A DNA stretch of 64,000 nucleotides from NCBI RefSeq assembly GCF_014649915.1, contig NZ_BMTY01000006.1, positions 244,660 through 308,659 of the forward strand. Reading direction: 5' to 3'. The notes under the pieces were generated by a model. It was not told the origin of the DNA. It saw nothing but the letters and a program-made list of their open reading frames with translations, and did not search any database. Position numbers and translations under genes: made by a program. Origin of the DNA: Streptomyces toxytricini. GTDB taxonomy: Bacteria; Actinomycetota; Actinomycetes; Streptomycetales; Streptomycetaceae. Position 1 is the first letter of the stretch, and each line of letters opens with the position of its first letter. Shown here piece by piece: positions 44,551 through 54,545 of this stretch.

Positions 44551-47505
44551 ATGAGGCACCGCGCGGGACTGATCCTCGCCGCCAGCTCACTCCTCTTAGC
44601 TACCACCGCGGCCGCCCTCCCGGCCGCGGCCCACGCCCGCCCCGCGGCGGACGCCGCACCCGGCGCCGACCAGGTCCGGGTCTACGACGCCGACATCACC
44701 AAGGAGCAGGTCCCGCTCGTCCTCGCCGCCGGCCAGGACGGGCACGAGCTGTCCGAGCGCGCCCCGGAGACCGGCACCGCCCGCGTGGAGCTGTTCCTCA
44801 CCGAGGACCAGGCCCGCGGGCTCGCCGCCCGCGGCGTGGCCCTCGCCGAGCGCAAGGCCGGAGCCGCCGCCCGCGCGCAGGCCCCCGGTGACGGCGTCTT
44901 CCGCCCGTACAGCGGCAAGGGCGGGCTGAAGGAGGAGGTCCTGCGGACCGCCCGGGAGCACCCCGGCCTCGCCAAGGCCGTCTCCATCGGGACGACCGTC
45001 CAGGGCCGGGACATCCTCGCGCTGAAGGTCACGAAGAACGCCCGCACCGGCCGCGACGGCGCGAAGCCCTCCGTGCTGTACATGTCCAACCAGCACGCCC
45101 GCGAGTGGATCACGCCGGAGATGACGCGGCGCCTGATGCACCACACGCTGGACAACTACGGCAAGGATCCGCGGATCACGAAGCTGGTGGACTCCACCGA
45201 GCTGTGGTTCCTGCTGTCCGCCAACCCCGACGGCTACGACCACACCCACGCCTCCGAGGCCAACCGGCTCTGGCGCAAGAACCTCCGCGACAACAACGGC
45301 GACGGAAGGATCACCACCGGCGACGGCGTCGACCTGAACCGGAACTTCGCCTACAAGTGGGGCTACGACGACGAGGGCTCCTCACCGAACCCCGCGAACG
45401 AGACCTACCGCGGCCCGTCGGCCTCCTCCGAGCCCGAGACCGCCGCCCTCGACCGGTTCCAGAAGCGGATCGGCTTCGAGTACGCCGTCAACTACCACTC
45501 CGCCGCCGAGCTCATCCTCTACGGCGTCGGCTGGCAGGTCGCCACGCCCACCCCCGACGACACCGCCTACCGGGCGCTCGCCGGCACCCCGGAGAACCCG
45601 GCGGTCCCCGGCTACCGCCCGCAGCTGTCGTCCGAGCTGTACACCACCAACGGCGAGGCCGACGGCCACGCCTCGAACGTCAACGGCATCATGATGTTCA
45701 CCCCGGAGATGACCACCTGCCGGACGGCCTCGGCGTCCGACCCGAACGACCGGTGGAAGCCCGAGGACTGCCGCTCCGGCTTCAACTTCCCCGACGACGA
45801 GAAGCTGATCCAGGCCGAGTTCGCCAAGAACGTCCCCTTCGCGCTCGCCGTCGGCGAGAGCGCCGCACGCCCCGACCGGCCGGTGTCCCCCGTCGGCCTG
45901 GCCGCCGCCGACTTCACCCTCGACCCCTTCACCACCTCCTACGCGGCCGACGGCCGGGAGCAGCCGGTCGCCGTCACCGCCCGCAAGGCGCTCGGCGACA
46001 AGCGGCTGCACTGGCGCATCAACGGCGGCCGCACCCACGACCGCGGCGTGAAGCCCTGGAAGGGCGGCTCCGTCTACGGCGGCGAGGACAACAACTGGTT
46101 CGACGAGTACCGGGGCGCGGTGCACGGCGCCCGCCCCGGCGACCGCGTCGAGGTCTGGTTCACCGGCCGCGACCGGGACGGCCGGCGCGTCTCCAGCGAC
46201 CGCTTCACGTACACGGTCGCCGAGCGGCCCCGCGCCGACGCCCTCGTGATCGCCGAGGAGGGCGCCCCCGCCCGGCACGCCCGCGGCTACGCCGACGCGC
46301 TGCGCGCCAACGGCCGGCCGGCCGCCGTCTGGGACACGGCCGTCCAGGGCGCCCCGCACCGCCTCGGCGTCCTCGCCCACTTCCGCACCGCCGTCCACTA
46401 CACCGGCGCCGGCGCCCCCGGCGGCGACACCCAGCTCGCGCTGCGCTCGTACCTCAACGAGGGCGGGAAGCTGATCGAGGCCGGCGAGTCGGCCGGCGGC
46501 GACACCCGGGTCGGGCCCGCCCTCACCGACGACTTCGGCCAGTACTGGCTCGGCGCCTACGGCCGCAGCAGCGTACGCGGAGCCACCGGCTTCACCGGCG
46601 CGGGGGGCCTCGCCGGAGCCCGCGGCGGGCTGGGCGACGCCGAGGGAAACCCGCTGGACGCGCCCGGCGCCTTCACGGTCACCTCCGAGAGCCTGCCCGC
46701 GGACCGGTTCCCGCAGTTCCGCAGCGCGCAGGCGGGCGGGTACGCCGGCGTCGTGAACCCGTACGCCCCCCACTCCGGGACCGGCATGGCCGCGGCGACC
46801 CACGCCGACGGGGACTGGCGGCGGCTGACCCGCACCATCGACCTGACGCAGGTGTCCGCCGAGGACGCGCCGCAGCTCAAGGCCGCCCTGAACTGGCACA
46901 CCGAGCGGGGCTACGACCACGCCGTCCTGGAGGCGCGCACGGCCGGCGGCGACGACTGGACCACCCTGCCCGAGGCGGGCGGCCTGACCCGCAGCCAGGT
47001 GCCGACGGACTGCGCGGCCGGCTTCTTCGTGAACGCGCACCCCTTCCTGCGCCGCTACCTCACCCTTGAAGGCGGCGGCTGCACCGCGCAGGGCGGCAGC
47101 GGCGCGTGGCACAGCCTCACCGGCTCGTCCGACGGCTGGAAGCAGGCCTCCTTCGACCTGAGCGCCTACGCGGGCCGGACCGTCGAGGTGTCGCTGTCGT
47201 ACGTCACGGACGCGAGCGAGGGCGGCCGCGGCGTCTTCGCGGACGACGTCCGCCTCTCCGTCGGGGGAGTGGACCAGACCACCGAGGGGTTCGAGGCCTC
47301 CCTCGGGAGCTGGACGGCGGCCGGCGCCCCTGTGGGAAGCGCCGAAGTTCCCGGCGACTGGGCCCGCTCCGGCGAGCTGTTCCGCTCTTACGCCTCGGTC
47401 ACCACGCGTGACACCGTCCTGCTCGGATTCGGCCTGGAACACGTCCGCGAACCGGCCGACCGCGCGCTACTCGTCGGTAAGGCGCTCCGTGCGCTGAACC
47501 GCTGA
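44551..47505 (+). CDS. Large secreted zinc carboxypeptidase (M14 family)
   Basis: A 984-residue exported peptidase. A signal peptide (~1-31) and a ~90-residue propeptide precede the M14 domain (~125-440) with zinc ligands in NQHAREW (~174-180) and NYHSAAE (~315), substrate-binding NPDGY and DLNRNFAYKWGYD, and the catalytic Glu in MMFTPEMTTC (~390). About 540 residues of beta-rich accessory domains follow, including an immune-inhibitor-A-like module with paired cysteines (~810-985). Codon 16 is a TTA leucine (44596-44598), suggesting bldA control in aerial growth. ATG has GGGGGG 4 nt upstream. Confidence 0.92.
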   Translation: MRHRAGLILAASSLLLATTAAALPAAAHARPAADAAPGADQVRVYDADITKEQVPLVLAAGQDGHELSERAPETGTARVELFLTEDQARGLAARGVALAERKAGAAARAQAPGDGVFRPYSGKGGLKEEVLRTAREHPGLAKAVSIGTTVQGRDILALKVTKNARTGRDGAKPSVLYMSNQHAREWITPEMTRRLMHHTLDNYGKDPRITKLVDSTELWFLLSANPDGYDHTHASEANRLWRKNLRDNNGDGRITTGDGVDLNRNFAYKWGYDDEGSSPNPANETYRGPSASSEPETAALDRFQKRIGFEYAVNYHSAAELILYGVGWQVATPTPDDTAYRALAGTPENPAVPGYRPQLSSELYTTNGEADGHASNVNGIMMFTPEMTTCRTASASDPNDRWKPEDCRSGFNFPDDEKLIQAEFAKNVPFALAVGESAARPDRPVSPVGLAAADFTLDPFTTSYAADGREQPVAVTARKALGDKRLHWRINGGRTHDRGVKPWKGGSVYGGEDNNWFDEYRGAVHGARPGDRVEVWFTGRDRDGRRVSSDRFTYTVAERPRADALVIAEEGAPARHARGYADALRANGRPAAVWDTAVQGAPHRLGVLAHFRTAVHYTGAGAPGGDTQLALRSYLNEGGKLIEAGESAGGDTRVGPALTDDFGQYWLGAYGRSSVRGATGFTGAGGLAGARGGLGDAEGNPLDAPGAFTVTSESLPADRFPQFRSAQAGGYAGVVNPYAPHSGTGMAAATHADGDWRRLTRTIDLTQVSAEDAPQLKAALNWHTERGYDHAVLEARTAGGDDWTTLPEAGGLTRSQVPTDCAAGFFVNAHPFLRRYLTLEGGGCTAQGGSGAWHSLTGSSDGWKQASFDLSAYAGRTVEVSLSYVTDASEGGRGVFADDVRLSVGGVDQTTEGFEASLGSWTAAGAPVGSAEVPGDWARSGELFRSYASVTTRDTVLLGFGLEHVREPADRALLVGKALRALNR

Positions 47506-47556
47506 TCACCGCCCCCGCCGCCGCTCACGCCGCGTGACCGGCACGAGGCCCCGCGA

Positions 47557-47584
47557 GCCCCGTTCCGGCCCGCCGGAGCGGGGC
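47557..47584 (+). terminator. Terminator after the M14 peptidase
   Basis: 12-bp stem gccccgttccgg (47557-47568) with ccggagcggggc (47573-47584), one G:U pair, 4-nt loop, 52 nt past the stop. Confidence 0.7.
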
Positions 47585-47635
47585 CCCGGGGTGTGTCAGG
47601 TCCCGGACGATGTCACTCGCAAGCTCACGGAGAGG

Positions 47636-47641
47636 TAGGGT
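47636..47641 (+). promoter_or_regulatory. Probable -10 of the gap promoter
   Basis: TAGGGT fits a vegetative -10, with GTCACT (47612-47617) 18 nt upstream as a weak -35. RNA starting near 47648 would have a leader of ~68 nt. Confidence 0.4.
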
Positions 47642-47646
47642 CGTAA

Positions 47647-48720
<1,074 letters not shown>

Positions 48721-48760
48721 CGCACGTCGGACACACAAGCCGAACTCCCATGATGTGAGC

Positions 48761-48802
48761 ACAGGGTCCGCGCAGCGCGATGAAGCGCCGTACGGGCCCT
48801 GT
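48761..48802 (+). terminator. Hairpin between gap and pgk (partial terminator or processing site)
   Basis: acagggtccg (48761-48770) pairs with cgggccctgt (48793-48802) with one G:U; the loop has a small inner GCGC/GCGC stem. It lies 41 nt past the gap stop and could make gap more abundant than the genes that follow. Confidence 0.55.
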
Positions 48803-48867
48803 TGCCTGCCCGCCCCACCCACCCCGCGCCGGTACGGCCCGTGCCGGGGGACAAGGAGTAGAAACAC

Positions 48868-50079
48868 ATGAAGACGATCGACGAACTCCTCGCCGAGGGC
48901 GTCTCGGGCAAGAGGGTCTTCGTCCGCGCGGACCTCAACGTGCCGCTCTCCGGCGACGTGATCACCGACGACGGCCGGATCCGCGCCGTGCAGCCGACCA
49001 TCGCCCGCCTCGCCGAGGCCGGCGCCCGCGTGGTCGTCGCCTCGCACCTGGGCCGCCCCAAGGGCGCCCCGGACCCGGCGTTCTCCCTCGCCCCGGCCGC
49101 GAAGCGGCTCGGCGAACTCCTCGGCGCCGAGGTCGCCTTCGCCGCCGACACCGTCGGCGCCTCCGCCAAGGAGACCGTCGCGAAGCTCTCCGACGGCCAG
49201 GTCGCCGTCCTGGAGAACCTCCGCTTCAACCCCGGCGAGACCGCCAAGGACGACGCCGAGCGCGGTGCCTTCGCCGACCAGCTCGCCGAGCTCGCCGACG
49301 TCTACGTCGGCGACGGCTTCGGCGCCGTGCACCGCAAGCACGCCTCGGTCTACGACCTGCCCGCGCGCCTGCCGCACGCCGCCGGCTCCCTGATCGCCGC
49401 CGAGGTCGGCGTCCTGAAGAAGCTGACCGCCGACGTCAAGCGCCCCTACGTCGTCGTCCTCGGCGGCGCCAAGGTCTCCGACAAGCTCGCCGTCATCGAC
49501 GAGCTCCTCGGCAAGGCCGACCGCCTCCTCATCGGCGGCGGCATGGCCTACACCTTCCTCCACGCCAAGGGCTACGAGGTGGGCATCTCCCTGCTCCAGA
49601 AGGACCAGGTGGAGACCGTCAAGGAGTACATGGCCCGCGCCGAGGCGAACGGCGTCGAGCTCGTCCTGCCGGTCGACGTCCTCGCCTCCACGGAGTTCCC
49701 CGACCTCAAGGGCAAGGCCCCGGCCGAGTACACCACCGTCGACGCGGACAAGATCCCGGCCGACAAGGAGGGCCTCGACATCGGCCCCAAGACCCGCGAG
49801 CTGTACGCTTCGAAGATCGCCGATGCCGAGACGGTGTTCTGGAACGGCCCCGTGGGCGTCTTCGAGCACCCGGACTACGCCGGCGGCACCCGCGCCATCG
49901 CGCAGGCCCTCGTCGACAGCAGCGCCTTCACCGTCGTCGGCGGCGGCGACTCCGCCGCGGCCGTGCGCACGCTCGGCTTCGACGAGAACGCTTTCGGCCA
50001 CATCTCTACCGGCGGCGGCGCCTCCCTCGAATACCTCGAGGGCAAGACGCTCCCCGGTCTCGCTGCACTGGAGGTCTGA
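48868..50079 (+). CDS. pgk: Phosphoglycerate kinase
   Basis: Transfers phosphate from 1,3-bisphosphoglycerate to ADP. The 403-residue protein has the N-lobe signature RVFVRADLNVPLSG (~15-28), SHLGRPKG (~60-67), LENLRFNPGE (~113-122), the hinge VGDGFGAVHRKHAS, and the C-lobe ATP site GGGDSAAAVRTLG (~360-372) and STGGGASLEYLEGK. Length is normal. ATG at 48868 has AAGGAG 9 nt upstream. tpiA starts 6 nt downstream, so the two are one operon. Confidence 0.97.
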   Translation: MKTIDELLAEGVSGKRVFVRADLNVPLSGDVITDDGRIRAVQPTIARLAEAGARVVVASHLGRPKGAPDPAFSLAPAAKRLGELLGAEVAFAADTVGASAKETVAKLSDGQVAVLENLRFNPGETAKDDAERGAFADQLAELADVYVGDGFGAVHRKHASVYDLPARLPHAAGSLIAAEVGVLKKLTADVKRPYVVVLGGAKVSDKLAVIDELLGKADRLLIGGGMAYTFLHAKGYEVGISLLQKDQVETVKEYMARAEANGVELVLPVDVLASTEFPDLKGKAPAEYTTVDADKIPADKEGLDIGPKTRELYASKIADAETVFWNGPVGVFEHPDYAGGTRAIAQALVDSSAFTVVGGGDSAAAVRTLGFDENAFGHISTGGGASLEYLEGKTLPGLAALEV

Positions 50080-50085
50080 CCCCCG

Positions 50086-50862
50086 ATGACCACGCGCACC
50101 CCGCTCATGGCGGGCAACTGGAAGATGAACCTCAACCACCTCGAGGCCATCGCGCACGTCCAGAAGCTCGCCTTCGCGCTCGCCGACAAGGACTACGACG
50201 CCGTCGAGGTCGCGGTCCTGCCGCCCTTCGTCGACCTGCGCTCCGTCCAGACCCTCGTCGACGGCGACAAGCTGAAGATCAAGTACGGCGCCCAGGACCT
50301 CTCGGCCCACGACGCCGGCGCCTACACCGGCGAGATCTCCGGCTCCATGCTCGCCAAGCTCAAGTGCACGTTCGTGGCCGTCGGCCACAGCGAGCGCCGC
50401 CAGTACCACGGCGAGACCGACGAGGTCTGCAACGCCAAGGTCAAGGCCGCCTACCGGCACGGCCTCACCCCGATCCTGTGCGTCGGCGAGGGCCTGGAGG
50501 TCCGCAAGGCCGGCGACCAGGTCGCCCACACCCTCGCCCAGGTCGACGGCGGCCTGAAGGACGTCCCGGCCGAGCAGGCCGAGTCGGTCGTCATCGCCTA
50601 CGAGCCCGTCTGGGCCATCGGCACCGGCGAGGTCGCCACCCCCGAGGACGCCCAGGAGGTCTGCGGGGCCATCCGCCGCCGCCTCGCCGAGCTGTACTCC
50701 CAGGAGCTGGCCGACAAGGTCCGCATCCAGTACGGCGGCTCCGTCAAGGCGAACAACATCGCGGCGATCATGGCGCAGCCGGACGTCGACGGCGCCCTGA
50801 TCGGCGGCGCCGCCCTCGACGCGGACGAGTTCGTCAAGATCGTCCGGTTCCGGGACCAGTAG
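50086..50862 (+). CDS. tpiA: Triosephosphate isomerase
   Basis: Interconverts dihydroxyacetone phosphate and glyceraldehyde 3-phosphate. The 258-residue barrel has the substrate Lys in GNWKMN (~9-14), the electrophilic His in VGHSERR (~101-107), the catalytic Glu in [13 protein letters not shown] (~172-184) and the phosphate loop [12 protein letters not shown] at 50086 lies 6 nt after the pgk stop, using GGAGG in the end of pgk as ribosome binding site. A long hairpin separates it from secG. Confidence 0.97.
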   Translation: MTTRTPLMAGNWKMNLNHLEAIAHVQKLAFALADKDYDAVEVAVLPPFVDLRSVQTLVDGDKLKIKYGAQDLSAHDAGAYTGEISGSMLAKLKCTFVAVGHSERRQYHGETDEVCNAKVKAAYRHGLTPILCVGEGLEVRKAGDQVAHTLAQVDGGLKDVPAEQAESVVIAYEPVWAIGTGEVATPEDAQEVCGAIRRRLAELYSQELADKVRIQYGGSVKANNIAAIMAQPDVDGALIGGAALDADEFVKIVRFRDQ

Positions 50863-50914
50863 TCCGCACCCCCGCGGCAGCGAGTAGGCCGCGGGCCGGA
50901 TCCGTCGTACCCTT

Positions 50915-50955
50915 GCGGGGGCCAGGAGGCTGCACCACCAGCCACTGGCCCCCGC
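50915..50955 (+). terminator. Two-tier hairpin between tpiA and secG
   Basis: GCGGGGGCCAG (50915-50925) pairs perfectly with CTGGCCCCCGC (50945-50955); inside, GGCTG (50928-50932) pairs with CAGCC (50939-50943). It is probably the terminator of the glycolytic operon, or a secG leader element, since TACCCT (50909-50914) just before it is a -10 candidate. Confidence 0.6.
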
Positions 50956-51008
50956 GCCCATCCGGCACCGCCGGAAAGCCTTCGGAAGCCAGAAAGTAGG
51001 AATCAGCC

Positions 51009-51245
51009 GTGGTTATGGGGTTCTCGATCGCCCTGATCGTCTTCAGTGCGCTGCTGATGCTGCTCGTGCTGATGCACAAGGGCAAGGGCGGCGGCCTCTC
51101 CGACATGTTCGGCGGCGGCATGCAGTCCTCCGTCGGCGGCTCCTCGGTCGCCGAGCGCAACCTCGACCGCATCACGGTCGTCGTCGGCCTGCTGTGGTTC
51201 GCGTGCATCGTCGCCCTCGGCCTGCTGATGAAGTCGAACGGCTGA
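51009..51245 (+). CDS. secG: Preprotein translocase subunit SecG
   Basis: Small auxiliary subunit of the SecYEG channel. The 78-residue protein has two membrane helices (~2-22 and ~54-74) joined by the conserved cytoplasmic loop KGKGGGLSDMFGGGMQSSVGGSSVAERNLDR. GTG at 51009 is followed by an ATG at codon 3, and the ribosome binding site is weak (AGGAATC). It lies between tpiA and the rbpA-family gene, a conserved actinobacterial position. Confidence 0.96.
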   Translation: MVMGFSIALIVFSALLMLLVLMHKGKGGGLSDMFGGGMQSSVGGSSVAERNLDRITVVVGLLWFACIVALGLLMKSNG

Positions 51246-51350
51246 CACCTCCGCGCAGCCGCCGGTTCTCGCCAATCCGGCCGTCCCGCCCGGCGCGTCC
51301 CGCCTATCATGAAGGCGGCGTCCACGGCTCGGAGTGAGTAACTCCATTTG

Positions 51351-51379
51351 CTGGACGTCCGTTGGGCCTTCCGTAGACT
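51351..51379 (+). promoter_or_regulatory. Promoter of the rbpA-family gene
   Basis: CTGGAC (51351-51356), 17-nt spacer, TAGACT (51374-51379): a good vegetative-type promoter giving a ~55-nt leader. A GGAGT-GAGTA-ACTCC inverted repeat (51331-51345) lies just upstream. Confidence 0.6.
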
Positions 51380-51441
51380 GGGGCGCCCGCGGCGGAAACC
51401 TCTCACGCTTCGCGGCACCATCACGCAGGGGAGTTACGACC

Positions 51442-51777
51442 GTGGCAAGTGGCAACGCGATCCGTGGCAGCCGGGTCGGGGCGGGGCCGATGGGCGAGGC
51501 CGAGCGCGGCGAGTCCGCGCCCCGCCTGCGCATCTCGTTCTGGTGCTCGAACGGGCACGAGACGCAGCCCAGCTTCGCCAGCGACGCACAGGTGCCGGAC
51601 ACCTGGGACTGCCCGCGCTGCGGGTTCCCGGCCGGCCAGGACCGGGACAACCCCCCGGCGCCGCCGCGCACCGAGCCGTACAAGACGCACCTGGCGTACG
51701 TGCGCGAACGCCGCACCGACGCCGACGGCGAGGCCATCCTCGCCGAGGCCCTCGCCAAGCTCCGCGGCGAGATCTGA
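51442..51777 (+). CDS. rbpA: RbpA-family RNA polymerase-binding protein
   Basis: RbpA binds RNA polymerase and the principal sigma factor and stabilises open complexes. This 111-residue protein has the N-terminal [15 protein letters not shown] arm, a zinc ribbon (CSNGHE at ~37 and CPRCG at ~61) and the C-terminal sigma-interaction helix [30 protein letters not shown] (~80-109). In S. coelicolor the characterised RbpA is encoded elsewhere and its sequence differs, so this is probably a paralogue or sister family; that point is from memory. GTG at 51442 has AGGGGAG 8 nt upstream. It has its own promoter and terminator. Confidence 0.8.
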   Translation: MASGNAIRGSRVGAGPMGEAERGESAPRLRISFWCSNGHETQPSFASDAQVPDTWDCPRCGFPAGQDRDNPPAPPRTEPYKTHLAYVRERRTDADGEAILAEALAKLRGEI

Positions 51778-51794
51778 CGCCACCGCGCGGCACC

Positions 51795-51836
51795 GGGCCC
51801 GGCCCGCAGGAGGCCCACCTCCGGCGGACCGGGCCC
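51795..51836 (+). terminator. Terminator after the rbpA-family gene
   Basis: GGGCCCGGCCCG (51795-51806) pairs with CGGACCGGGCCC (51825-51836) with one mismatch, and GGAGG/CCTCC (51809-51813 with 51818-51822) forms the tip. Confidence 0.75.
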
Positions 51837-51934
51837 TTCGCGTGCCCGCACACCGCAGCGCTGTCCCGCACAGACCCCCTCGATCCCTTAAGTTGGTGAT
51901 CGGCGGGGCACGACAGGACGGAAGAAACGGGTTG

Positions 51935-53599
51935 ATGTCCGAGATGAACGCAGAAGGCCGGGCAAGGCTCAACCGGACCCCCGAGTGGCTTGCCCTCGGC
52001 AAGCACCGGGAAGAGCTGGGGCAGACGCATCTGCGGCAGCTGTTCGAGGAGGACCCCGAGCGCGGCACGGCGTACACGCTGCGCGTCGGCGACCTCCACA
52101 TCGACTACTCCAAGCACCTCGTCACCGACGAGACGCTCACGCTGCTGCGCGAACTGGCCGCCGCCACCGGCGTCGCCGAACTGCGCGAGGCCATGTTCCG
52201 CGGCGAGAAGATCAACACCACCGAGGGCCGCGCGGTCCTGCACACCGCTCTGCGCGCCCCCGCCGGCACGGTCGTCGAGGTCGACGGCGAGGACGTCGTC
52301 CCCGGAGTCCACGCCGTCCTCGACAAGATGGCCTCCTTCAGCGAGCGGATCCGCTCCGGGGAGTGGACCGGCTCCACCGGAGCGCCCCTCACCAACATCG
52401 TCAACATCGGCATCGGCGGCTCCGACCTCGGACCGGCGATGGCCTACGAGGCGCTGCGCCCCTTCACCGACCGCGGCCTGACGGTCCGGTTCGTCTCCAA
52501 CGTCGACGGCGCCGACCTGCACGAGGCCGTCCGCGACCTCGACCCGGCGCGGACCCTGTTCATCGTCGCGTCCAAGACGTTCACGACGATCGAGACCATC
52601 ACCAACGCCGAATCGGCCCGCGCCTGGCTGGTGGACGGCCTCGGCGGCGACGAGGCCGCCGTCGCACGGCACTTCGTCGCGCTCTCCACCAACGCGGAGA
52701 AGGTGACGGGCTTCGGCATCGATCCGGCCAACATGTTCGAGTTCTGGGACTGGGTCGGCGGCCGCTACTCCTTCGACTCCGCCATCGGCCTCTCGCTGAT
52801 GATCGCGATCGGCCCGGACCGCTTCCGCGAACTCCTCTCCGGCTTCCGGCTGATGGACGAGCACTTCCGCACGGCGCCCCCGGAGGAGAACGCCCCGCTG
52901 CTCCTCGGCCTCCTCGGCATCTGGTACGGCGCCTTCCACGACGCCCAGTCGCACGCCGTCCTGCCCTACAGCCACTACCTCTCGCGGTTCACCGCCTACC
53001 TCCAGCAGCTCGACATGGAGTCCAACGGCAAGTCCGTGGACCGCGAGGGCCGCCCCGTCGACTGGCAGACGGGCCCCGTCGTCTGGGGCACCCCCGGCAC
53101 CAACGGCCAGCACGCCTACTACCAGTTGATCCACCAGGGCACCAAGGTGATCCCGGCGGACTTCATCGGCTTCGCCCGCCCCGTCGCCGAACTGCCGCCG
53201 CGCCTCGCGGCCCAGCACGACCTGCTGATGGCCAACTTCTTCGCCCAGACGCAGGCGCTGGCCTTCGGCAAGACCGCCGACGAGGTCCGCGCGGAGGGCG
53301 TCGCCGAGGAGCTCGTCCCCCACAAGACCTTCCGCGGCAACCACCCCACGACCACGGTCCTGGCCACCGAGCTGACCCCGTCCGTGATCGGCCAGCTGAT
53401 CGCGCTGTACGAGCACAAGGTCTTCGTCCAGGGCGCGGTGTGGAACATCGACTCCTTCGACCAGTGGGGCGTGGAGCTCGGCAAGGTCCTCGCCAAGCGC
53501 GTGGAGCCGGCGCTGGCCGAGGGCGCCGACGTCCCCGGGCTCGACGCGTCGACCCGGAACCTCGTCGGGGTCTACCGCTCGCTGCGCGGCCGCTCCTGA
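51935..53599 (+). CDS. pgi: Glucose-6-phosphate isomerase
   Basis: Interconverts glucose 6-phosphate and fructose 6-phosphate, linking glycolysis to the pentose phosphate genes next door. The 554-residue protein has the family signature [23 protein letters not shown] motif (~152-170), [13 protein letters not shown] (~213-225), the catalytic Glu/His in [15 protein letters not shown] and [10 protein letters not shown], and the Lys signature near [11 protein letters not shown] (~512-522). ATG at 51935 is chosen (an ATG at 51944 also fits); the Shine-Dalgarno is weak. Convergent with pgl. Confidence 0.96.
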   Translation: MSEMNAEGRARLNRTPEWLALGKHREELGQTHLRQLFEEDPERGTAYTLRVGDLHIDYSKHLVTDETLTLLRELAAATGVAELREAMFRGEKINTTEGRAVLHTALRAPAGTVVEVDGEDVVPGVHAVLDKMASFSERIRSGEWTGSTGAPLTNIVNIGIGGSDLGPAMAYEALRPFTDRGLTVRFVSNVDGADLHEAVRDLDPARTLFIVASKTFTTIETITNAESARAWLVDGLGGDEAAVARHFVALSTNAEKVTGFGIDPANMFEFWDWVGGRYSFDSAIGLSLMIAIGPDRFRELLSGFRLMDEHFRTAPPEENAPLLLGLLGIWYGAFHDAQSHAVLPYSHYLSRFTAYLQQLDMESNGKSVDREGRPVDWQTGPVVWGTPGTNGQHAYYQLIHQGTKVIPADFIGFARPVAELPPRLAAQHDLLMANFFAQTQALAFGKTADEVRAEGVAEELVPHKTFRGNHPTTTVLATELTPSVIGQLIALYEHKVFVQGAVWNIDSFDQWGVELGKVLAKRVEPALAEGADVPGLDASTRNLVGVYRSLRGRS

Positions 53600-53612
53600 C
53601 CCCTGCCGACGC

Positions 53613-53648
53613 GACGGCCCGCCGTCCCCGAGGGGAGGGCGGGCCGTC
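53613..53648. terminator. Bidirectional terminator between pgi and pgl
   Basis: A 17-nt arm (53613-53629) pairs with 53632-53648 with a single G:G mismatch. It lies between convergent stops and can serve both genes. Confidence 0.75.
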
Positions 53649-53674
53649 CGCGGCACCGTGAGGGGCCGTCAGGC

Positions 53675-54457
53675 TCACACCGGCGGGTAGAGCCCCGCCG
53701 GGAGCTTCGCCGCGGCCGCCCGGTCGAGCAGCCACAGGGTGCGCGAGCGCCCGTACGCGGCCGCGGCCGGGGCCTGGACCTCGCCGGCGCCGCCCAGCGC
53801 GATGGCGACCGCGCCGGCCTTGTCCTCGCCCGCCGCGAGCAGCCACACCTCGCGGGCCGCCCGGATCGCCGGCAGGGTCAGCGAGACCCGGGTCGGCGGG
53901 GGCTTGGGGGCGCCGTGCACGCCGACGACCGTGCGCTCGGACTCCCGCGCCGCCGGGTGCTCCGGGAACAGCGACGCCACGTGCGTGTCGGGGCCCACGC
54001 CCAGCATCAGCACGTCGAAGCGGGGGACCGGGCCGTGGTCCTCCGGGCCGGCGGCCCGCCGCAGCTCCTCCGCGTACGCCGCGGCCGCGGCGTCCGCGTC
54101 GTCCCCGTACGGGCCGTCCGACGCGGGCATCGCGTGCACCCGCGCCGGGTCGACGGGCACGGCGTCCAGCAGCGCCTCGCGGGCCTGGACGTGGTTGCGC
54201 TCGGGGTCGTCGGCCGGGACGAAGCGCTCGTCGCCCCACCACAGGTCGATCCGGGCCCAGTCGACCGCGTCCCGGGCCGGGGCCGCCGCCAGCGCGGCGA
54301 GCAGCCCGTTGCCGTTGCGGCCGCCGGTCAGGACCACCGAGGCGGTGCCCCGTGCGGCCTGCGCGTCCACGATCTTCGTGATGAGCCGGGCGGCCGCGGC
54401 CTGGGCCATCAGCTCCTTGTCCCGGTGGACGACGACCTGGGGAGTCGTCATACCCAT
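53675..54457 (-). CDS. pgl: 6-phosphogluconolactonase
   Basis: Hydrolyses 6-phosphogluconolactone, the product of Zwf. The 260-residue protein has LTGGRNGNGLLAAL (~43-56; phosphate loop, GGRNG rather than the common GGGTG), DLWWGDERFVPADDPERN (~71-88), the catalytic His/Asp motif MLGVGPDTHVASLFPEHPA (~150-168) and LTLPAIRAAREVWLLAAGEDKA. Start ATG 54457, or ATG 54451 two codons later. Last gene of the tkt-tal-zwf-opcA-pgl operon, separated from opcA by a very long hairpin. Confidence 0.95.
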   Translation of the reverse strand: MGMTTPQVVVHRDKELMAQAAAARLITKIVDAQAARGTASVVLTGGRNGNGLLAALAAAPARDAVDWARIDLWWGDERFVPADDPERNHVQAREALLDAVPVDPARVHAMPASDGPYGDDADAAAAAYAEELRRAAGPEDHGPVPRFDVLMLGVGPDTHVASLFPEHPAARESERTVVGVHGAPKPPPTRVSLTLPAIRAAREVWLLAAGEDKAGAVAIALGGAGEVQAPAAAAYGRSRTLWLLDRAAAAKLPAGLYPPV

Positions 54458-54488
54458 GTTGTTGCCGCCTTCTTGGTCGGGAAACGGT

Positions 54489-54539
54489 GCGGCCGCCGAC
54501 CGGACCGCCCCCGAGGGGGCGGATCCGGCCGGCGGCCGC
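54489..54539 (-). terminator. Long hairpin between opcA and pgl
   Basis: GCGGCCGCC (54489-54497) pairs with GGCGGCCGC (54531-54539), CCGGA with TCCGG, and CCGCCCCC (54505-54512) with GGGGGCGG (54515-54522): about 22 base pairs with small bulges. It may attenuate pgl relative to opcA. Confidence 0.6.
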
Positions 54540-54545
54540 GGGGTG

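Noticed and set aside
51331..51363. SigR-type promoter (GGAAT-N18-GTT) for the rbpA-family gene
   Set aside because: GGAGT is present but the GTT lies 25 nt away; the CTGGAC/TAGACT pair is a better fit.
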